Positions 56,986-64,000 of a DNA stretch of 64,000 bases are shown here, piece by piece. The notes beneath the pieces are model-generated. The model had not been told where the DNA came from, searched no databases, and saw only the letters and a program-made list of their open reading frames with translations. The stretch lies in the NCBI RefSeq assembly GCF_036588685.1, contig NC_086378.1, positions 80,927,127 through 80,991,126 of the forward strand, given 5' to 3'. The position numbers and the translations under genes are program-made. Within the stretch, counting starts at the first letter, position 1; each line of letters begins with the position of its first letter. The stretch is from Mytilus trossulus. Taxonomy: Eukaryota > Mollusca > Bivalvia > Mytilida > Mytilidae.

Positions 56986-58113
56986 CCATGTACTAAAGAC
57001 ACATTCTTGTCTTCAATAATTTTGACGAATATATAATGAATATTGTCATGAGGATCAAATACCAAGTCATACGACACTTAAGATTAGTGAAGGGGAAAAG
57101 TAAACTAGTCACATTGACAAAAACTACAATAAAACAAATAATATATATGATTTTCTAGGCACTTTATATATATATATAATAAATATAAAAAAAATCTAAG
57201 AATACAGATTTATTTGATATAGTAGCATGTTCCAGTTTTGTAATTCTATAGAATGATACAGTTATAAGTCTGGACGACTGAAATAAATAATAAAAATAAG
57301 ATGACTTTCGAAAAGTCGACCCTAACGATCCTTTACATAAGTCTAGAGGGGGTGGGGTGGGGAGGGATGTACTTCAATACTTAATTGATAGGGGGTGCCG
57401 CTGTTTTGTTACCTTACCTAGTACACTTTAAAAATATATACCTTTTCACAAATTGCGTAGGAAAAAAAGTTATATCATATATATCTGATAGTTTTCTTAA
57501 CTTTTCACTTATTCAAGCTTAAAAAGGTGTAAATAGAAGTGCCCCCTTCAACCCCAACCCCTTCCGGAAACATAACTACTGTCATGGAAATACACTGACT
57601 TTTGAAAACACCCTGTAATGCATGCGTCTGTATCTATTAATTTAAGATAATCAATATTAAGATTTCTTAGCGCTAAATGTGTCTTGTCTTTATGTTATTC
57701 TTCTTGTCGCTGATAAATGAGACCCCACCCAGCATGAGATGCACAATCTGTATATATCAGCAATACCCGGTGTTTTGTTTTGTTTGTTGGTGTTTCAATA
57801 TTGCTTTCCCCCTTAATATTTAACTTGGAGTTGGTTTCTTTTTACAATTTACATCTTAAATTGCCTTTCTGTTTCAATATATTTAAAATTAAATCTTGTA
57901 AATAGAAAACAAATCGCGGTTGCCATGGGCACAGATATGTTGCTAGGGAGAAACAATAGTGAATTTGGCAAAAATGTGCAATTAATTATGTAATATTTAA
58001 ATAGTGTACAAGTGTAAAGTTCACTACATGCTAAACAGGTTCAATTTCAAATATAGATATATTAAAGCTGTATAATAATCATATTTGATGAGTTTAACTC
58101 TGCCATTTTAGTG

Positions 58114-58126
58114 GTTGCTAGGCAAC
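58114..58126. promoter_or_regulatory. X-box-like palindrome
   Basis: GTTGCTAGGCAAC is a palindrome matching the RFX-factor X-box consensus. Related half or near sites are GTTGCCATGGGCA (57919) and TTGCTAGGGAGAAAC (57940). No gene was identified beside it, so function is speculative. Confidence 0.35.
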
Positions 58127-58196
58127 AGAATAAACGAGCTAGACCCAAAATTCGATTATTTTCAGAAGGTCTATGGTATAGACTTACAACATGACA

Positions 58197-58459
58197 AATT
58201 AAATGCACCTGAAAATTTCTTTTCCGTGTTTGGCTATAATATTGACCTTTTCGATTACACTATAACTTCAACGTTGATATTGACTTTTTAAATTCAAAAT
58301 AGTAAAGTTTCGAGAATAAAATTTAAGTTGCCGAAATTCGTATTTGGCTTCAAATTTGTATATAGTATTGGCTCGATTGTCTCTGACGAGACATTATTTG
58401 TCATCTGGATTTAATTTTCTAGATAGTGTTGCCTCGTGCATCACATACGAGACTTTTTT
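58197..58459 (+). repeat. Duplicated block b, copy 2 (263 bp)
   Basis: Matches 52340-52602 and is joined directly to block c at 58460. The 1.54 kb between b and c in copy 1 is missing. The junction falls in a T run (TTTT microhomology). Confidence 0.9.
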
Positions 58460-59397
58460 CATTTATATATGTAAACATCTATGTGACTGCCCCTCTGGTA
58501 TCTTTCGTCCCTCTTCTATATATGTAAACGTTAGTTGTAAATTCTTGTCAGTGTGTTAAATAAAATACAAAACACTTTATAATATGAAAAATATATTTAT
58601 TAAAAATGAATTTCTCCTATCAATGCATAGAATAATCTATTGACATACATTTTATATAGAAAACCGTAAGGAACTTTATAAAAATACGAAATTGAAACAT
58701 CTTTTAGATATGACAGTTATAGCCATTTTTAATACTTTAATCAATTTATAGATGTAACATGATTATGGTCAATAAAATGTGTTGGGTCCATCGTCATAAA
58801 TATAATTTCTACAAATAGATTTTTCCCATAGCTTTTGCAGATTGACGAAAGCAAATTTGATTTGTATGATTTATAATTTGGGAATACAATATAGGCGTGT
58901 AAGGATAGACACATATAAAGTAAAATAAATATTTCATTTTTGTTTGTCTTGTTTGTGTCAATTTTAAATGATTTAAAGTCCTGTCGATTGCTCTACTAGT
59001 CCTTTCAACAAACATAAGGAGTATGGATAATTTCCCTCTGTATGTAATTCTCTCACAGGGTCAAATTATTAACTTGTTTGAACCAACGAGACTTAATTAT
59101 ATTCTTCTAAAATATTTTCAACAATTTAACATACATCAATATGAAAACAAAGGAAATGGATAGATTACTTAAATTAAAGAGTCAAAATAACATACTTTTA
59201 ACAGATTTAAAATAATTTAACATACATCAATAGAAAAACAAATAAAATTGATAGATTACTACTATCAAAGAGTCTTAATAACATACTTCATATATGGTGT
59301 ATAAATGAATGACATAAAATCAGTACCTGTCCAGCAAAAAAAACAACCCAAGCAAACAGCAAAGGAACGGCGCTTGTATTGCTGTTCTTCTTCTCAA
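58460..59397 (+). repeat. Duplicated block c, copy 2
   Basis: Matches 54147-55079 with scattered substitutions; ends at TTCTTCTCAA, after which the two copies diverge (AGTCC versus GGTCAC). Confidence 0.9.
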
Positions 59398-62300
59398 GGT
59401 CACAACTAGGCCTTCAACCCTGAGTAAAATAACTCTCACCTTACTATAAGTTGAAAACGACCCCAAGCGATGGCTTGAGCAGAAGCAAAAATAATTCAGA
59501 TAGACTTTGTAAGATGTAAAACAGCAAATGGTGCCCAGTAAACAAAGAATATTTTCTTATTAACGTACTTCTAAAAGATTTTCAACAATATTTCATACCT
59601 CCATAACATACAATTCCACATTAAACATTTAATTCAAGTTTGATATGTCATTGATATTGCATATTTTACATGGTTTTCTAAATTTTAGACAACCACAACT
59701 TCATCTCTGACTTGGATGACATTACAAAACTATATATTTCCCACTATTTGGACCTTGTTTTACAAAGGATATAACCCAGTTTAGTCAGTTTAGTTTTGTT
59801 TGCTAAATCAAAAGATATTTTTATATAAACATGTTAACTTCAAAAAAGATATTCATAACAGAAGTTGCTAATTTCAAAAACATTTTACACCATAACCTGT
59901 GAGATCAAACATTATAAACTAATCAGAAGTCCTCGATCAAATGCTGCTTTTAAGCACTGTACTTATCCAATGCTATTGAAGGAAATGTCATTCACTAAAG
60001 CTATTGCTGCTAATGAAATCCTTATCAATAGGTCACGTGCCGGATATTGATCAAAAGGTTTGACAGCATTGCATAGCAACTATGCTGTGACTTCTTCAAA
60101 GCGATAAATCCAAGATGTCTGAACCTGCGTCATACGACATTGTTTTTTTTTAATTCACAAATAATTAATACATAATATAAATCATGATATTTTGTAAATA
60201 GCGCCAAAGAATCCAATACAAATGTAAAATGTTTACATAGTACTAACTGGGGGGAAACTTCACTGAAGCTTATATAAATATAAAACAAAAATGGTTGAAA
60301 ACCCTATTTCAATTTTAATCTAGAAATTAAACGTTTGAGATTGTTTTCTTGTTAAATCATTTTATAAATATTTTATAGTTCATATGTTCTCAATACGTTT
60401 TGAATGAATCTGGTACAGATTATCCGAGGGAAAACTGATTTCTGTTTTGTTTTTAAGTTTCCTTATTTTTATGTTTTCTGTGAAATGTTTTGTTGGTGTT
60501 ACCACTCTCTATCAAAATCAGACGGTCAATGAGGTTCCTACATTTATCCAAGTCATCGACTTCATCGCGTTTCCGGTACTCAAGTTATGATTTTATATCT
60601 TAATCAGATAAAATTGAGACATATGATAGAAATTGATTTACCGTTTAAAGTAACACATGCATTTGATATTTAAGGAGGGAGGCATGGAAGGATTATTCGA
60701 AATCGATATTGTCTGGATGTGAAACTATTACATAATTATGATCCATTTTACAAATGTTTTTGTTAGTAGAAAGCCGTTACCTTGCAAAAACTTTGAATTC
60801 AGAGTTTCATAATTAAAAATTAATATCTCATCTATACCGCCAGAATTATTACTACATTGTAACTTAAAAACCAATTTCTCCTAAAACATAAAAACACTTT
60901 CACAATAAAATCAACAACAAAAAGTAATACGTCAAATTACATCATATAATGACATTAAATTGTTTTTGTACCTGTGAAAATTCTGTTTGGTATTGTGAAA
61001 GTTCAAATCTTGATGGATAACAAAATATATTAAGCTAATAAAGCAACATGTTAAATGACATAATGCAATATAAAAAGTAAAATCACAAAAGTGTAAAATC
61101 ATAAAGTGCGCATAACTCCGTGACAAACTTGGCAATAGCTTCATTCCTAATTTTTGGAGGACAATAAAACTGTTTACAATATTGTTAGGATAAACAAAAC
61201 ATATGTACTGCCGTTATAGAAAGTATAAAACCACCTTAATAAGAATAGGTTACTGTTTTCATTTTCTTATTGAAAGTATAAGTGTTTAACGCAACCCTCT
61301 CTTCCTTGCCAAATCAAAACATTAAAAATTTAATATGCTCTATATTTATTTGTTTGGGTTTTTTTTAAGACTTGAAATACATTTATAGAAAATCACCTGA
61401 TTACATTTTCCTTGTATCTATATTTATTTGTTGTACATATGTCAGACTAAGGTTTCTTTGGTCTTGGTCCATTGGGTATAAAATATAAAATGAACTTGAT
61501 GATACCAACAAAAATTACATCTGTTTAATTCCGTTTTGTTATGATTTGATGTAGTTTATAAGTTCAAAATATCATAATGATGAGTTCAGTTTGAAAATTG
61601 TTTGCAGTTATAGTGTATTATCAAGTTATAGTGTATTATCAAGTTATAGTGTATTATCAAGTTATAGTGTATTATCAAGAAGTCAAATAAGTAATGATAA
61701 AATCTGCAACCTGAAAACAGCACATTTATAAAAAAAATAACAAAAAATCAGCCAATAAGTGTTTTTGTCCCGATAAAAAGAATTATGAAAAACAACGATT
61801 ATAATCATGGTAAATAACCATAAAAGTTTATATATCCAACTTGTGAATCACCACATCCAAATTAAGTACGTTTTTTTTTATCAATTAATAAGAGAATCAC
61901 ACCTTACTCCCAAACAGGGATAACAGAGTTGCATTGATTGTGTCGAAATAGATTTTTTAGACTGAATCATCAATTATACTACGGTAAATTGTTTTCCTGT
62001 TGTATCAAATCAATTATTTACCAGGTTAGGGTCATAAGTTTATAAACTTTTGTGGGCTAGTACAAGATTAAGTGCTGACACGATACCGTTTGTTTACTAA
62101 GTATCAAGAAAAAAGTATGATATTCTTATATGTTCTCATAATCTCATTAAATGTACTCTACTTTCTGCAAGCATGAAATTTTCATACGTGTATGTACTTG
62201 TAATGGGCCTGTTCAAAGTTCCGATTTGAGCATTTGTTTACTCCATTGATTTGACCTGAACAGGCGTGACTTAAGAATGATGTTAGGTAATGTTAATATG

Positions 62301-62520
62301 GCATTTTGGACAGATTTTCAGACTCCTTGTTTTCTTCCTACAATACAGGTTAAAATATCTTAAAATACCCATTTCACACACAGACTTCAAAAGCTCGTAA
62401 AAGTTCATTTACCAGATTTTAAGTACATTCTATATTTTTTTCTCACGATTTGAGACCCAAATAATGCCAATGTGAAATTAAATGTAAAAGTCCGAATCAG
62501 ACTTTTCCTGCCATTTAAAA
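59398..62520. other. Intergenic, little structure
   Basis: No gene or element recognised. It contains a small tandem repeat at 61606-61677. Confidence 0.45.
61606..61677 (+). repeat. Tandem repeat, 18 bp x 4
   Basis: AGTTATAGTGTATTATCA repeated four times without change. Confidence 0.95.
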
Positions 62521-62525
62521 ATAGT

Positions 62526-62531
62526 TTTATT
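62526..62531 (-). terminator. Candidate polyadenylation signal for the 62781-63848 gene
   Basis: AATAAA on the minus strand about 250 nt after the stop codon. This is weak evidence in AT-rich DNA. Confidence 0.35.
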
Positions 62532-62538
62532 CCTTAAC

Positions 62539-62579
62539 TAATGCTCTTTTGATTTATAGTATAAATCAAAAGAGCATTA
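62539..62579. other. Perfect 19-bp hairpin, 3-nt loop
   Basis: TAATGCTCTTTTGATTTAT, AGT, ATAAATCAAAAGAGCATTA. It lies about 200 bp downstream of the glycosyltransferase-like stop codon, probably in its 3' UTR. Confidence 0.85.
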
Positions 62580-62780
62580 TGATAGTATAAATTCTAAATT
62601 CCAGACCTCATCATTAAATACTACATTACTGTGCCCGTCTCTTCTTTTCGTGTAAATTGCGAATCATATCAAAGCTTACATACACATGTTTTAAAACCAT
62701 CAGTGATCATTTATAAAAATGTGCCCTATCAAGAAAAATGTATGAAGTGATTTGAATTTAAAATCAAAAAACCAATTTTA

Positions 62781-63848
62781 TCAGTGAAACACAACCTCAT
62801 CATGTTTACATATATGCTGCATTATAAGCTTTGGTAAAATAATAACTTCTCCTTTACTATTATACTTAGTCTCAAATGAGGCACACTCTATCATGCCTTT
62901 CCAAATTGGCGTATTTGGCAATAAACCTGCTTTCCACATTTCGGCTTTATTGCACATAAAATGAATTCTCTTCAAACCATTAGCTAATTGATGAACAGCT
63001 AAAACGGTCCCAGTTATGTCTATAACTTTAGCACCTATTTGTCTAGCATACCAAATTAACCAATTGTCAATGAGAGGTCTACCTATGACTAAATTTGGAA
63101 CAAATTCCCATGGAAATAATTCATTTGTTATGTAGAAATCCGCTGCAAATCCCCATGATATATTGCCATGTTTTGCTAGTTCGTCAACATCACCAGTCGC
63201 ATTCATTTCCGGTTCATGTAATCTCGATATATTCACGTCTATTCTTTTACCTACAACGAGAATTGGTCCTTTTTCGAAATAAGGACTCTTTGTAATTTCT
63301 GTCAGTGTTTTTACTAATCCATCATTAAACACTAAATCAGCATTAACATACGCGTAGAGTTTTGATTTGGTTGGTAAATCCATTGCTTCGCGGAACATCG
63401 ATCTCAAAATTGGTGTACCAAAGCACGCGGTATCTTTAATGGGCAAAGTAAGCCAACCACCCTCTCTTGCTAAAATTTCTATTTCACTATCGTTTGTGAA
63501 GGCAATAGTTCGAACATTCTGGCTTAAAGAATGCCAGTTTTTCACTGCATTTGTATACACAACTGGTTTTTGCATGGACGGGTTCCAGGTTGTGAACATT
63601 GTCAACAATGAGATGGCTTCCTGTTTACTTTTCCAAGTCATATTTAAATATTTTTCATAGTTGAAATCAAATTTTACTTCACGTTTGTGAAATAATCTGA
63701 TAGATACACACGATGGACATTTGGCCATCATATCCGAAGCTACATGTATGAACGTGAATATCGTCAGTAAAATCATCAGACTCAACGTAAGCAGACGCCA
63801 GTTTGGTTTGTAGTATGTTAATCGCATTGGAATAGTTTGCCATGGCAT
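62781..63848 (-). CDS. Type II membrane glycosyltransferase-like protein (355 aa)
   Basis: Single coding exon in the window. A short N-terminal tail is followed by a membrane anchor at about residues 17-38 (RLLTLSLMILLTIFTFIHVA), then a lumenal domain. Visible blocks are MFTTWNPSMQKPVVYTNAVK, TIAFTND, LAREGGWLTLPIKDTACFGT, the DxD-like LYAYVNADLVFNDGL, ILVVGKR, WGFAADFYITN, and LVIGRPLIDNWLIWYARQIG with VLAVHQ. This matches my memory of an uncharacterised invertebrate family with a GT-A-like nucleotide-sugar transferase fold; the donor and acceptor are unknown. An in-frame TAA lies two codons before this ATG, supporting the start. A TTTTTCAG acceptor at about 63890 implies an upstream 5' UTR exon outside the window. 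N-glycosylation sites are present. A Golgi location is inferred. Confidence 0.8.
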   Translation of the reverse strand: MPWQTIPMRLTYYKPNWRLLTLSLMILLTIFTFIHVASDMMAKCPSCVSIRLFHKREVKFDFNYEKYLNMTWKSKQEAISLLTMFTTWNPSMQKPVVYTNAVKNWHSLSQNVRTIAFTNDSEIEILAREGGWLTLPIKDTACFGTPILRSMFREAMDLPTKSKLYAYVNADLVFNDGLVKTLTEITKSPYFEKGPILVVGKRIDVNISRLHEPEMNATGDVDELAKHGNISWGFAADFYITNELFPWEFVPNLVIGRPLIDNWLIWYARQIGAKVIDITGTVLAVHQLANGLKRIHFMCNKAEMWKAGLLPNTPIWKGMIECASFETKYNSKGEVIILPKLIMQHICKHDEVVFH

Positions 63849-63870
63849 CTCCCTTTATTATGTTTCTCAT
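63679..63870 (-). other. Out-of-frame upstream ATG overlapping the glycosyltransferase-like start
   Basis: On the minus strand an ATG at 63870, 22 nt upstream and in another frame, opens a frame running to 63679. A second ATG in that frame (63843) sits in GCCATGG, a stronger initiation context than the main ATG (GGGAGATGC). This may reduce translation of the main product. It assumes the 5' UTR exon starts at the acceptor near 63890. Confidence 0.4.
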
Positions 63871-64000
63871 CTGTGTCCTTTTACGATATCTGAAAAACAA
63901 ATTGAAATGTGTTTGCGTTTACTACTTCTGTGACAAAAAAGGACAATCACAACACAAGATTCCAATGCAACTATACGATATCATCTAGATGTTTCCATGA

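Larger units (their letters stand above)
55416..58196. other. Unique spacer between duplicated blocks
   Basis: No gene recognised. Contents: TGACGTCA-type palindromes near 55553 and 55574, a 24-nt G run at 56150-56173, a reverse family A fragment at 56790-56985, an AT microsatellite near 57165-57180, and X-box-like motifs at 57919 and 58114. Confidence 0.5.

Overview
This is AT-rich eukaryotic DNA, most likely from a bivalve mollusc and probably a mussel (Mytilus-like). The evidence is split genes with GT..AG introns, LINE and MITE insertions, and several interspersed repeats that I recognise from general knowledge as abundant in mussel genomes. No database search was possible. Nothing bacterial or viral was seen.

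The main genic content is a head-to-tail cluster of three paralogous, membrane-anchored C-type-lectin-like genes on the + strand: 11931-19495, 21342-27143 and 41182-50523. I rebuilt each as four coding exons with the same intron phases (1, 2, 1). The exons encode a signal peptide, the first half of the lectin domain (193 nt in all three), the second half of the lectin domain, and a Thr-rich stalk with a Cys-x-Cys-x-Cys motif, a highly conserved juxtamembrane segment, one membrane helix and a short tail. The models close to 324, 319 and 289 residues. The upstream regions of genes 1 and 2 are also homologous. At the right edge on the minus strand is a separate gene for a type II membrane protein resembling a glycosyltransferase family (62781-63848).

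The rest is mostly mobile DNA. At 5783-10017 a piggyBac-like element and a MITE share TTAA target sites. At 33657-38915 lies a broken LINE, and its upstream ORF is split by a 715-bp fold-back element with an 8-bp target duplication. Many fragments of one reverse-transcriptase element (YIDD motif) are scattered in both orientations. Intron 3 of lectin gene 3 carries ten copies of a 350-bp satellite.

The most interesting signal is in that satellite and in diverged dispersed relatives at 39884-40236 and 23246-23350. They share a hammerhead-ribozyme-like core (CTGANGA, 4-bp stem II, GAAA, short stem III), and stem II covaries between families. Each satellite unit also has an 8-bp hairpin with a TTCG tetraloop, which covaries in the dispersed copy at 39884-40236. 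This points to a retrozyme-like, RNA-structured repeat, although I could not find a convincing stem I. At 52000-59400 there is a rearranged segmental duplication.
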